DNA of 39,713 nucleotides from positions 1 to 39,713 of the forward strand of contig CAYUIQ010000054.1 of assembly GCA_964444795.1 (NCBI GenBank). Direction: 5' to 3'. The position numbers and the translations under genes were made by a program. Below the pieces are notes generated by a model. It was not told the DNA's origin. It did no database searches and saw nothing but the letters and a program-made list of their open reading frames with translations. Source of the stretch: JABMRP01 sp964444795 (lineage in GTDB: Bacteria > Planctomycetota > Planctomycetia > Pirellulales > Thermoguttaceae). Positions 28,490-37,194 of the stretch are shown piece by piece (the first letter of the stretch is position 1; the number at the start of each line of letters is the position of its first letter).

Positions 28490-29938
28490 ATGGCCGTCAT
28501 CACACGGATGTTGGGAGTCGCGGTGCTGGCTTTCTTGCTGTCTGCCGCGGCAAAGGCCGACGAGGCCGTTCTGGTGCAACCGGAAGCGGTTCATCCCGCG
28601 TCGCTTGAGGTGAGCACGGGGCTGTACGCCCAGCCCGAAGCGGTGCCGGACGAATTGGCGGCCGACGAGTCGGAGTTGCTGGATCTGGCCGGTTGCGGAG
28701 TGTCGTGCGGCTCGAGAGGTTCTTCGTGCGGCACTTGCCGGTGTGGAAGACGAGACCGCTTGTGGGGCCCGTTGTGCTGTTGCCAACAAGAGCCTCGCCG
28801 GTTGCTTCCGTGTGGTCTGCCCCGGTTGGGCGTCGACGTCTACGGCTGGATCGACGCCGGCATGACGGTCAACGACGACCGCCCGGCGAGCAACTTCAAC
28901 GGTGTCATCGGTTTCAACGATCGGCACGAAGAGATCCAGTTGAACCAGGCGTACCTGGTTTTCGAGCGGGCCGTGAAAACGGGCCGCTGCGCCGGATTCA
29001 GCCTCGGTGGCCGCGTCGACCTGCTCTACGGCACCGATTCGCGTTTCGTGGAACCCCAGGGAACCGGTCTGGGGTCCGATTGGAACCGGGAAGAGTTCTA
29101 CGGCCTGGACCTGCCGCAGATGTACCTGGAACTGGCCTACAACAGGCTGTCGCTCAAACTGGGCCGATTCTACACGATCCTCGGCCACGAAAGCGTCATG
29201 GCCCCGGACAACTTCTTCTACTCGCATTCCTATGCCATGCTGTACGGTGAACCGTTTACGCACACGGGAATGCTGGCCAGCTTCGCGGTGAACGACAAGT
29301 TGACGCTGCTGGGCGGAATCGATCGTGGCTGGGACCGTTTCAACGGGAATCCCGATCGCGACAACATCGGGTTCCTCGGTGGCGTAACCTGGCAGAACGG
29401 TCGGGGGACCGAGATCGCCCTGACCGGTACGGTGGGGTCGGAGACGGCCAACCCGTTCATTCCCGGCCTCACGGACAACCGCTACATGTACAGCCTGGTT
29501 GTTACCCAACCGTTGGGGCACCGGCTGACGTACGTCTTTCAGCACGATGCCGGAACTCAAGAATCGGGCTCGCCGTATACCGGCCTTCGCGCCGAGTGGT
29601 ATGGCATCAATCAGTACCTGACGTACCGGCTCAACTGTAAGTGGGATCTGGGCGTCCGGTTCGAGTGGTTCCGCGACGACGACGGTCGGGTTGTCCACGT
29701 TATGCGCGATATGGGCCGGCGGTTTGGCGGTAGCCCGATCGTCCCCTTCGGCTTCGCCGGCAACTTCTACAACGTCACGTTCGGGGCGAATTGGAAACCG
29801 ACGGCCAACCTGATGGTACGGCCGGAGGTTCGCCTCGACTGGTACGAAGGTATCAGCGGTTTCGGACCGCGGCCGTTTGACGACGGGAGTGACGACGAGC
29901 AAGTCTCCTTCGCGCTGGATGTGGTCTATCGCTTCTAG
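28490..29938 (+). CDS. OmpL-like beta-barrel porin (BBP2 type), copy 2
   Basis: This 482-residue paralogue has a signal peptide (MLGVAVLAFLLSAAAKA), a short N-terminal region and the densest Cys linker of the three (about residues 68-110, with CGVSCGSRGSSCGTCRC and CCCQQ). The barrel starts LGVDVYGWIDAGMTVNDDRP and keeps NFFYSHSYAMLYGEPFTHTG. It lacks the DNxPADRYNGVVTFNDRDGE block shared exactly by copies 1 and 3, so it is the diverged member. The ATG at 28490 lies just after a GGGGGG run; an in-frame TTG is 15 bases upstream. It probably forms a channel for small solutes; specificity is unknown. Confidence 0.85.
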   Translation: MAVITRMLGVAVLAFLLSAAAKADEAVLVQPEAVHPASLEVSTGLYAQPEAVPDELAADESELLDLAGCGVSCGSRGSSCGTCRCGRRDRLWGPLCCCQQEPRRLLPCGLPRLGVDVYGWIDAGMTVNDDRPASNFNGVIGFNDRHEEIQLNQAYLVFERAVKTGRCAGFSLGGRVDLLYGTDSRFVEPQGTGLGSDWNREEFYGLDLPQMYLELAYNRLSLKLGRFYTILGHESVMAPDNFFYSHSYAMLYGEPFTHTGMLASFAVNDKLTLLGGIDRGWDRFNGNPDRDNIGFLGGVTWQNGRGTEIALTGTVGSETANPFIPGLTDNRYMYSLVVTQPLGHRLTYVFQHDAGTQESGSPYTGLRAEWYGINQYLTYRLNCKWDLGVRFEWFRDDDGRVVHVMRDMGRRFGGSPIVPFGFAGNFYNVTFGANWKPTANLMVRPEVRLDWYEGISGFGPRPFDDGSDDEQVSFALDVVYRF

Positions 29939-30425
29939 AGATTCGATGCGAAGCGAAGCCCGGGGGAAATGGCCGCAAGCGTCTGTCTGAGCGCCACGTT
30001 TTCTCGCACCCGCGCTTCGCGGCGTCCCTTGCATCGACGGGAGACCAGTACGGAGCCCTTGCCGGACACCACTTACCTCTCACGGATCCCACGGACCGGC
30101 GGACAGTCACCGCGGGTAGATCCGGCTGAGGGGCTTGGGCGCAAGCCGCGGATTCTCGAATAGTTTGCGCAATCGTCAAAGCTTCTCACAGCCGCGTCAT
30201 TCTGTATTGAAAGATCCTCCCGGCAGTGTTTTTCGCGTTAATCTAGCGTATTTCCTTGCCGATAGCATTCATAGCCGGCGGCTTGCGCTGTTGGCTGGGT
30301 TGCTGGTTCGTCGCTACGGGCGGGGAGTTTTGTGTGGAGACAGCCCACCCTTGACGATGCTTGCCCCTGCGAGGTGTGAGTCATGGTTTCCGACTCCTCT
30401 CATCCATCCTCTGGAGATAAAAGTC
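29939..30425. other. Intergenic region between porin copies 2 and 3
   Basis: This gap of 487 bases contains no convincing gene: the plus-strand frame can be read through part of it but has no ribosome-binding site or domain. GGAGA near 30410-30414 serves the third porin. The central part around 30190-30280 is relatively AT-rich and is the likely promoter area. No terminator hairpin was found after porin 2. Confidence 0.5.
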
Positions 30426-31799
30426 ATGTTTAGAGCGGTTACGGTAGCGGCAGCCGTCTTCTTCGTCGCGATGGTCGGTATGGCGGATGCGCAAAACTTT
30501 GCAAACTACGTACCGCAATCGCCTCAAGTGAGGCAGGTCGATTTCGAGTACAACGACTATACGGCGTTCGCTCAAGACGACCCGGTGGGCGGTTCGGCAA
30601 GCGATCGGGCCGCACCCGTGATCGAGAGCCCGCGGGCTTACGGCGCGTGCGGCACGTGCTCGCCGGCGTGCGGTGGTTGCGGAAATTGCGGGGGAGAGGC
30701 TTGGACGCTGCGACAGCCCAAGGCTCTGAAGTGTCGGGGGATCGAAATTGGCGGCTGGATCGACTCGGGAGTTAGTGTGGTCGCCAACAATCCGGCCGAC
30801 CGTTACAACGGCGTGGTCACATTCAACGACCGCGACGGCGAGTACCAGATGAATCAGTTCTGGCTCTTTGCCGAGAAGGCGGTCGACAACGGCGGCTGCG
30901 GTTGGGCCATCGGCGGACGCGTCGACTTCGTCTATGGTACCGATGCCCGATTCACTCAGGCGGCCGACGGTCTGGAAAGGAATTGGAACCAGACGGAGCG
31001 GTTTTACCAGGCCGCGCTACCCCAGTTCTACGTCGACGTCGCCTACAATAATCTGACGATTCGCACGGGACATTTCTACACCATCATCGGGTACGAGGTG
31101 GTGCAGGCCCCGGACAACTTCTTCTACTCGCACGCCTACACGATGCAATACGGCGAGCCGTTCACCCACACCGGTGTCCTGGGAATCTACGACCTGAGCG
31201 ACCGCGTGACGATCACCGGCGGCGTGCATCGGGGGAACGACCAGTTTGACGATACCGACGGACTCGACGCGCTGGGATTTCTCGGCGGAGTCAGTTGGAA
31301 CAGTTGCGACAAGAAAAAGTCACTGGCCTTCGCCCTCAGCGCCAGCGAAGACGGCCCCGGTGTCTCCACCATGATCTACAGCGTCGTGGGAACCTGGAAG
31401 CCGGGCCGCCGCTTCACCTACGTCTTGCAGCACGACTACGGGCAAACGTGGATGAGCGGCCAGCGGGCGCTGACCGAATGGTACGGCCTGAACCAGTATT
31501 TCCTCTATCGGATCAACAGGTGCTGGTCGGCTGGTGTTCGGGCGGAAGTGTTCCGCGACAACAACGGCACGCGAGTGGTCGGGCTGGGAGACGGCAACCT
31601 CAACGCGGGACCGTTTGTCGGCAATTTCTACGAGGTGACCGCCGGACTGAACTGGACGCCGCATCCCAACATCACCGTGCGGCCCGAGGCCCGATGGGAT
31701 TGGTTCGACGCCGACCGGGCCGGTGGACCCGGGGCGTATGACGCCGGCGACCGGAACTCCCAGTTCCTCTTCGGTTGCGACCTGATCGTGACCTATTAA
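30426..31799 (+). CDS. OmpL-like beta-barrel porin (BBP2 type), copy 3
   Basis: This 457-residue porin has a signal peptide (VTVAAAVFFVAMVGMADAQ), a short N-terminal segment and a Cys/Gly linker (CGTCSPACGGCGNCGG). The barrel shares long identical blocks with copy 1, such as NNPADRYNGVVTFNDRDGE and YQMNQFW, and carries NFFYSHAYTMQYGEPFTHTG. It lacks the roughly 100-residue acidic N-terminal region of copy 1. The start at 30426 follows GGAGA and gives a proper signal peptide; the long upstream open frame is rejected. A strong terminator follows, which would end any transcript coming through the porin cluster. Confidence 0.85.
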   Translation: MFRAVTVAAAVFFVAMVGMADAQNFANYVPQSPQVRQVDFEYNDYTAFAQDDPVGGSASDRAAPVIESPRAYGACGTCSPACGGCGNCGGEAWTLRQPKALKCRGIEIGGWIDSGVSVVANNPADRYNGVVTFNDRDGEYQMNQFWLFAEKAVDNGGCGWAIGGRVDFVYGTDARFTQAADGLERNWNQTERFYQAALPQFYVDVAYNNLTIRTGHFYTIIGYEVVQAPDNFFYSHAYTMQYGEPFTHTGVLGIYDLSDRVTITGGVHRGNDQFDDTDGLDALGFLGGVSWNSCDKKKSLAFALSASEDGPGVSTMIYSVVGTWKPGRRFTYVLQHDYGQTWMSGQRALTEWYGLNQYFLYRINRCWSAGVRAEVFRDNNGTRVVGLGDGNLNAGPFVGNFYEVTAGLNWTPHPNITVRPEARWDWFDADRAGGPGAYDAGDRNSQFLFGCDLIVTY

Positions 31800-31843
31800 C
31801 TCCGAGCGGCTCGACAACCGTCTCGTATCGACACACAACCCAG

Positions 31844-31887
31844 CGCATCGCCGAAGGTCTCCGGCCCTCGGCGATGCGTCTTTTCTT
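31844..31887 (+). terminator. Intrinsic terminator after the porin cluster
   Basis: CGCATCGCCGA (31844-31854) pairs perfectly with TCGGCGATGCG (31868-31878), with two further inner G-C pairs, and is followed by TCTTTTCTT. It starts 44 bases after the third porin stop. Confidence 0.85.
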
Positions 31888-32051
31888 GGCCCATCGGTTT
31901 CCGGGCAACACGCCCCAAGGGGTGGCAGGGACGGCTTGCTTGTCCCCGTTTGATCGGCGTCAAAGGCCCGGAAACAACCGGGGGACTTGACGCCGCGTGA
32001 TCGGTTGGCTAAGTTTCCGCAAGAGCATCCATGGGTTGGGAGACCGGGGCC

Positions 32052-35000
32052 GTGAAGCTGATCCGACAGGTTTCGCTGTATTATCAGGAAGGCCGTTCGG
32101 ACAAGGTCTACGAGGTCGATCTGTGCGAGGTGGGCCCGGACCGGTACGTGGTCAACTTTCGCTACGGGCGTCGTGGTACGGCCCTGCGCGACGGCTCGAA
32201 GACGGTCGCCCCCGTCTCGCGCGACGAGGCGGAGCGGATTTTCCAGCGTCTGGTGGATGAGAAGGTCGGTAAAGGCTACCGCCACGCCCCCGGCAGCGGC
32301 CCACCCCCCAAGCCCGCGGCGACCCCCGCCGAGGCGATCATTCTCGAGCCGGACGACGCTCCCGAGTTGGACCCCCGCTCCCGTGCCGTGCTGGCCCGAT
32401 TGGCACGGGCCGATGATGCTGTCGCCTCGTGGCCCCTTTCGCGGGCCGTCTGGCGGGCCGGCGAGATGAAGCTGCGCCAGGCCGAGCCTTTGCTGATCGA
32501 CCTGGTCGGCAGCGGTGACGAGATGCTTGAATACTGTCTGGCGTGGGCGCTGGGGCAGTGTGGATCGGCGGCCAGTATGCCGATGCTCTCCGGTCTCCAG
32601 GCCGATCGGGACCGGGCCCATAGCGTTCGCTACATGGCGGCTCAAGCGGCCCGCAATCTGGCCGATTCGCGTAGCCGAGCCGAGATGATCGCCGCCTGGA
32701 CCGATCGGCTCCCGCGCTCGTTGGTCTCGCTGGCCAAGGACGGTCAGAGCGACGATTTTCAAAATGCGCTGCTACAGTTTCTCGACGGCGCAGCGTCCCA
32801 GGCGTACGAAGTATTGGAGCTGATCTACCTGATCGACGCCCCAAGCGTTCGTCCGGCTTTGCTGCATGTGTTGCGAACCGCGCCGTTGGCACCAAATTAC
32901 TTCCAGCGGATTCGTCACATCTTCAAAGCGGCCGAGATGCGGCGCGACGCCGAGGTGTTCGGACTGATCGGCTACCGGATCGAGACCACACGCTCGACGT
33001 TTTCGCACACCGCGTCGTACTACTATCCACGGCGGAAGAAGCAGACGCTCGGGCCCAACGCCTCGAAGGCCTTTGGCCGCGAGACCCGGCTCTACTTGCG
33101 GCGGCGCCTGTGGCGAACGCTCAGCCGGTTGGGCGAACTCGGCGACCTGGACTACGCCCGGATGGCCACCGGCGTGTTGCTGGCCTTCTCCGACGACGAC
33201 GCCGGGCAACCCCGTAGCGAGGTGCGCTACGATTGGTCGAGCTACACTCGCGGCAGCGGCTACCGCACTTACCAAATCCGCTGGGACCGCTACGCGGCCT
33301 ACTGGGCACTGAACCAAATCCTCTACCACCAGAGTCCGCGATACCGGGCCGACAGCGGGCGAAAATACTTCGTATGCACGGCTCCCTACGAACCGGGCGG
33401 CGAAGTGCCGGACGTGCGCGAAGAGGCCTTTCCGGCCATCTGGCAGCGCGCGCCCGAGTTGCTCCTGCGATTGCTCGGCGAGAGCCGGTGCGAGCCGGTC
33501 CACAACTTCGCGGCCAAGGCGCTTCGGGCGTGTCAGGATTTCTGCCGGCAGCTTCCCATCAATGCCCTGGTGGCGTTGTTGACATCCGACTACGAAGTGA
33601 CCGCCGCACTGGGCTTCGATCTGGCCGTGGCTCGTTACGATCCGTCGCGTCCGGACGCCCAGTTGGTGCTGGCCCTGGCCAATTGCCGAATCGATCGGGC
33701 ACGCCAGCAGGCGCACCGGTGGATTGAAGCCCAGCGGACCGTGCTGTTGGACGATATCGATTTCGTCGCGTCGCTCTGCGGCAGCCCGTATGGCGACACC
33801 CGGGCGGTGGCCCGCGAGGCGTTGCGGGCCGTTTCGCTCAACCACACGATGGCCCAGGCTTTGGTCGGGCGGCTCTTTGCCTTGCTGCTCTCGCTGGGAT
33901 CCGAGGACGGCCCTGTGGCCGCCGACGTCGCCCAAACGCTGCTGCAGGTATTCGGCCGACACTTGACCGACGTCGGCGACGAAGTGATTCGCGATCTGCT
34001 GGCCCATCCGCTGGCCGAGTTGCAGCAACTGGCCGGCGATCTGGTGCTGGCCAGTCCCGCGCTTTCACGTCATCCGCCCAGCGACATACTACAGGCGTTG
34101 CTCAGTGCCGACCATGCGCCCGTGCGGAGCGTCGGCGTGCGGATCATCGGGCAATTGCCCGATGACATGCTCAAGCGAAGCCTCGACTTGCTGATTGCGC
34201 TGGTGCGGCACGAGTTTGCCGACATTCGCCAGACGATCCGCCCCGTCGTGGCCCGGCTGGCGATGGCAGACGGTGTGTTCGGGCGGCGGATTGCCGAGCG
34301 GCTCCTCGATAAGTTGCTGGTGCCCGGGGCGCCCGAGGGAGTGCCTTCGCATACGTCGTTAGTCTTGCGGGAAGATCTGGTCGATTGCCTCGCGGCGGTC
34401 CCCGCCGAGACGGTGTGGAAGCTGCTGCAATCGCGTTCCGCCCCGGCCCAGGAGGTGGGCGGGGTGCTGTTGGCCGGCAATGTTCGGGTCGAGGATCTGT
34501 CGATCACCGAGATCGTCCGGCTGGGCGGCCACGATATTCTTTCGGTCCGCGAGGCCTGTTGGAAAATGTGCCGGGCGAGCGTCGCGCGGATGCAGGCCGA
34601 CGGGGCCGCGGCGGTGCGTATCCTCGACGCCAAGTGGGACGACACGCGCCGCTTCGCCGCCGACTTCTTCCGCGAGCATTTCACCGGCGATCATCTTTCG
34701 CCGGCGGCTCTGGTGAGCATCTGCGATAGCGTGCGGCCCGAGGTGCAACAACTGGGCCGCGAGCTGATTACCCGGCATTTTCGCGACGAACACGGGCAGG
34801 AGTACCTGCTCAAGCTCAGCCAGCACCCGACCACGGCATTGCAGCTTTTTGCCACCAACTACCTGGAACGTTACGCCGGCGGCAGTCCCCGGCGTCTCGG
34901 GGAACTGATGCCCTACTTCCGTAGCGTTCTCTCGCGGGTCAATCGGGGCCGGGTGGCCAAAGCCCGGGTACTCGATTTCCTGGAAGTCGAAGCGGCCAAG

Positions 35001-35171
35001 AGCGAAGAGGCGGCCCACGTCGTGGCCGATCTGCTGGCCCGGCAGTCGGCCACCGGCGCTATCGGCGATCGGGCGCGAATGATCCAAATTATGGCCGACA
35101 TTGCAGCGCGATACCCGGCGATCCCCATGCCTCTGGAGGTACAGCCGGTGGAGGTGCGCGGTGGAGTTTAG
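32052..35171 (+). CDS. WGR-domain and HEAT/ARM-repeat protein (retron-associated ARM protein)
   Basis: This protein of 1039 residues starts with a WGR-type domain (LIRQVSLYYQEGRSDKVYEV, VVNFRYGRRGTALRDGSKT; residues 2-75), a fold that binds nucleic acids in PARPs and bacterial relatives. A Pro-rich linker and about 900 residues of helical HEAT/ARM-like repeats follow (for example LLIDLVGSGDEMLEYCLAWALGQCG in two parts). No enzymatic motif is visible. GTG at 32052 is preferred because GGGAG lies nine bases before it and the product then starts MKLIRQ; an in-frame ATG at 32031 with a weaker site is the alternative. The stop overlaps the next start by 11 bases. With the SWIM gene and the retron RT it fits the ARM + WHSWIM retron class; its role would be effector or scaffold. 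Confidence 0.8.
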   Translation: MKLIRQVSLYYQEGRSDKVYEVDLCEVGPDRYVVNFRYGRRGTALRDGSKTVAPVSRDEAERIFQRLVDEKVGKGYRHAPGSGPPPKPAATPAEAIILEPDDAPELDPRSRAVLARLARADDAVASWPLSRAVWRAGEMKLRQAEPLLIDLVGSGDEMLEYCLAWALGQCGSAASMPMLSGLQADRDRAHSVRYMAAQAARNLADSRSRAEMIAAWTDRLPRSLVSLAKDGQSDDFQNALLQFLDGAASQAYEVLELIYLIDAPSVRPALLHVLRTAPLAPNYFQRIRHIFKAAEMRRDAEVFGLIGYRIETTRSTFSHTASYYYPRRKKQTLGPNASKAFGRETRLYLRRRLWRTLSRLGELGDLDYARMATGVLLAFSDDDAGQPRSEVRYDWSSYTRGSGYRTYQIRWDRYAAYWALNQILYHQSPRYRADSGRKYFVCTAPYEPGGEVPDVREEAFPAIWQRAPELLLRLLGESRCEPVHNFAAKALRACQDFCRQLPINALVALLTSDYEVTAALGFDLAVARYDPSRPDAQLVLALANCRIDRARQQAHRWIEAQRTVLLDDIDFVASLCGSPYGDTRAVAREALRAVSLNHTMAQALVGRLFALLLSLGSEDGPVAADVAQTLLQVFGRHLTDVGDEVIRDLLAHPLAELQQLAGDLVLASPALSRHPPSDILQALLSADHAPVRSVGVRIIGQLPDDMLKRSLDLLIALVRHEFADIRQTIRPVVARLAMADGVFGRRIAERLLDKLLVPGAPEGVPSHTSLVLREDLVDCLAAVPAETVWKLLQSRSAPAQEVGGVLLAGNVRVEDLSITEIVRLGGHDILSVREACWKMCRASVARMQADGAAAVRILDAKWDDTRRFAADFFREHFTGDHLSPAALVSICDSVRPEVQQLGRELITRHFRDEHGQEYLLKLSQHPTTALQLFATNYLERYAGGSPRRLGELMPYFRSVLSRVNRGRVAKARVLDFLEVEAAKSEEAAHVVADLLARQSATGAIGDRARMIQIMADIAARYPAIPMPLEVQPVEVRGGV

Positions 35172-36807
35172 TTACGCCTACGGCAGCGACAGCACGATCG
35201 AAAGCGGCGCCGCCGGTACGCAAATGTCGTTTGCCCCGGATACGCTCCGGCAGCCGACGTTTTTCTCCGGCCACTTGCGCAAGAGCCTGGAGTTTCGCGA
35301 GGCGATCAGCGCGTTGCACGACGTCGTGGTTTCCGATCTTCGCTGGAAGCCCAAGGATCGCACGGCCTACAAAGAGTGGGCCGCCCGGCAGGAAGAGATC
35401 GACTGGATGGCCGTCGCCGCGCAAAAGGCCGAAGTGGCCCGGCAACTCAAAGAGACTCACGCCGAATTGGAGACGCTGCGCCAGCAGAGCCACCGGCGGA
35501 TGGAACAGTTCTACGGCGCCCGGCAACAGTACTTCAATTACCTCTACAAGCGCGACTACGACGCCTGGTTTGTGCTCGATCCGGTGATTACCGTCCATCC
35601 CGACGAAGTCTTCTTCGAGTGTTTCAGTCAGGACGAATCGAGCTACGGCCGGCTGGGCACGGGCTACGAAGTGTTTCGCGACGTCGGCGAGTTTGCCTGC
35701 GGCACGACCAACATCGACTATTCGGCCGGTCTGTACGACGAGTTTCAGAAGATTCGCGACTACAAGGCGACGAAGTTCGAGATCGATCCGTCGGGGTTCG
35801 AGGTGCAAACGACCGACGAGGCGGCCTATAAGGAGGTCAAGATCGATCTGCCCGACAGTTGGGTCCGCGGCTTCCTGCAAGTCAGTTCGGCCATGTCGCT
35901 GCCGGCGACCAGCTTCGATCTGCACCCGATGGACGTCTACAACCTGTGTCTCGTGTTGCGGCGCAATCGCGAACTCACAGGCCCGCGAGGGATGCGATAT
36001 CTGCTGGAGCCGGACCGTCCGGTGCGCGTGATCTTCGAGCCTTGGGAGATCGAGGTCGAGTGCCCCCGGTCGATCTTCACCGGCAGCCAGGGCGACGAAA
36101 TTCGCGTTTGGGGGCGTCGGCGGATCCATATCCTCGAACGGTTGATCCCGCTGGCGAAGAAGTTTACCGTGCATCTCTTGGGCAAGGGGATGCCGTCGTT
36201 CTACGTGGCCGATTTGGGCGACATGACGTTTACGCTCGGTCTGTCTGGTTGGACCGCCAACGACTGGTCGACCGCCGGCAACTTCGATCTCATGGCTCCC
36301 CGGGCCGAAGTGGATAACAACACGAAAACCCGTGTTTTCGACGCCCTGAAGGAAAGCTGGCAGGAAACTCCCGACTCGCTGGCCGCCCGACTCGATCTCG
36401 ATCGGTCCGTCGTGCTGGGGGCCCTCTCGGCCTACACGCAAGCCGGCCGGGCGATGTGGGACTTGGGCAAGCGAACCTATCGGCTGCGCGAACTCAGCCG
36501 CGAACCGCTGCCGATGGAAAAGCTCCGTTTTGCCAATCCCCGCGAGGACAGCGCGACCCGGCTGCTGGGGGCCGGTGCCGTGACCCTGGGCAAGACGGAC
36601 GTTGGCGAAGGCAACATCGTGAGTCTCGGCGGAACGGTGAAAGAGAACAACAAGAAATATACGCCCCAGTTGCGAATCGACGCCGACGGACGGATTGTCG
36701 GTGGGCAGTGTTCGTGCAACTGGTTTGTGCAGAACCGACTGAGAAAAGGACCGTGTGAACATGTCCTGGCCCTGCGCATGGCACACGCCCGCCGGGCCGG
36801 GTCGTGA
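35161..36807 (+). CDS. Winged-helix/SWIM zinc-finger protein (retron-associated WHSWIM protein)
   Basis: This 548-residue protein ends in a SWIM zinc finger with Cys517, Cys519, Cys532 and His534 (CSCNW, then CEHVLAL). Before it, about residues 390-450 look like a winged helix (VFDALKESWQETPDSLAARL, VVLGALSAYTQAGRAMWDL). The first 385 residues contain a helical stretch (about 70-125) and unrecognised alpha/beta regions. SWIM fingers bind DNA or proteins. The GTG at 35161 is chosen because GGAGG lies just upstream and because it overlaps the preceding stop by 11 bases, implying translational coupling. A downstream ATG (MSFAPDTL) is possible. The pairing of SWIM and WGR proteins also occurs in the E. 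coli yeh region (yehQ, yehI/molR), there without a retron. Confidence 0.85.
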   Translation: MEFSYAYGSDSTIESGAAGTQMSFAPDTLRQPTFFSGHLRKSLEFREAISALHDVVVSDLRWKPKDRTAYKEWAARQEEIDWMAVAAQKAEVARQLKETHAELETLRQQSHRRMEQFYGARQQYFNYLYKRDYDAWFVLDPVITVHPDEVFFECFSQDESSYGRLGTGYEVFRDVGEFACGTTNIDYSAGLYDEFQKIRDYKATKFEIDPSGFEVQTTDEAAYKEVKIDLPDSWVRGFLQVSSAMSLPATSFDLHPMDVYNLCLVLRRNRELTGPRGMRYLLEPDRPVRVIFEPWEIEVECPRSIFTGSQGDEIRVWGRRRIHILERLIPLAKKFTVHLLGKGMPSFYVADLGDMTFTLGLSGWTANDWSTAGNFDLMAPRAEVDNNTKTRVFDALKESWQETPDSLAARLDLDRSVVLGALSAYTQAGRAMWDLGKRTYRLRELSREPLPMEKLRFANPREDSATRLLGAGAVTLGKTDVGEGNIVSLGGTVKENNKKYTPQLRIDADGRIVGGQCSCNWFVQNRLRKGPCEHVLALRMAHARRAGS

Positions 36808-36815
36808 GAACTATA

Positions 36816-36897
36816 TGTGGGGTAGGTTTCTAACCTGCCTGGCAGCTTGGAAAGCTACCCCACGGTGTTTTTAGGCAGGTTGGAAACCTACCCCACA
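36816..36897. repeat. 25-bp inverted repeat between the SWIM gene and the retron RNA
   Basis: 36816-36840 and 36873-36897 are reverse complements over 25 bases with a single T-G wobble, and enclose a 32-base spacer ending in TTTTT. The element starts nine bases after the SWIM stop. It could act as a terminator or processing site that separates the protein transcript from the retron RNA, or be a dispersed palindromic element. Confidence 0.85.
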
Positions 36898-36926
36898 TTG
36901 TAATAGCAAACCCCAACAGGAGAACC

Positions 36927-37166
36927 AACACGCCCGGCGGTGCGGGTGGGAGAGCCTTGCAACCCGGTTGGCGGATCGCCATCCATGCAGCATGACTTCG
37001 ACCGCATCACTGGCCCGCTCGTGACTGTGCGGGCAACGCCACCATGTCGCAATTGCGGTGCGGGTCCCCTGGACCCAATTAGCGACATGGTGGCAGCCCG
37101 CTTGAGTTGAGACGGTCCAGTCCCAAGAGCCTCTCGAAGGGAAAACCCACCCGGCCGCCGCGTGTT
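36927..37166 (+). ncRNA. Predicted retron msr-msd RNA
   Basis: The gap before the RT folds like a retron RNA. The a1 arm (36927-36950) pairs with the a2 arm (37146-37166) in three blocks: 36927-36933 with 37160-37166 (7 bp), 36936-36940 with 37155-37159 (5 bp), and 36943-36950 with 37146-37153 (8 bp), with only small bulges. Just inside a1, GAGAG (36950-36954) could also pair with CTCTC (37131-37135), and AGC at 36953-36955 offers a candidate branching guanosine. The likely msr follows with small hairpins (36970-36980, 37013-37034). The likely msd is one long hairpin: 37029-37034 with 37096-37101 (6 bp), then 37038-37050 with 37082-37094 (13 bp, perfect), then AATT pairing and a GGGTCC-CCT-GGACCC tip (37062-37076). 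The RT would copy msd into branched msDNA. The msr/msd boundary and the branch site are inferred. Confidence 0.75.
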
Positions 37167-37194
37167 TTTTTACGACCAGTAAAGATATTCCCCC

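Noticed and set aside
28259..30034. 591-residue minus-strand open frame opposite the second porin
   Set aside because: The porin on the plus strand has a signal peptide and family motifs; the antisense product is low-complexity.
35089..36786. 565-residue minus-strand open frame opposite the SWIM gene
   Set aside because: The SWIM finger and the overlap with the upstream gene support the plus strand only.
36816..37101. Possible CRISPR array or tRNA in the structured gap before the RT
   Set aside because: The inverted repeats are unique and not regularly spaced, and no cloverleaf with acceptor and T-loop sequences can be drawn; a retron RNA explains the structure better.
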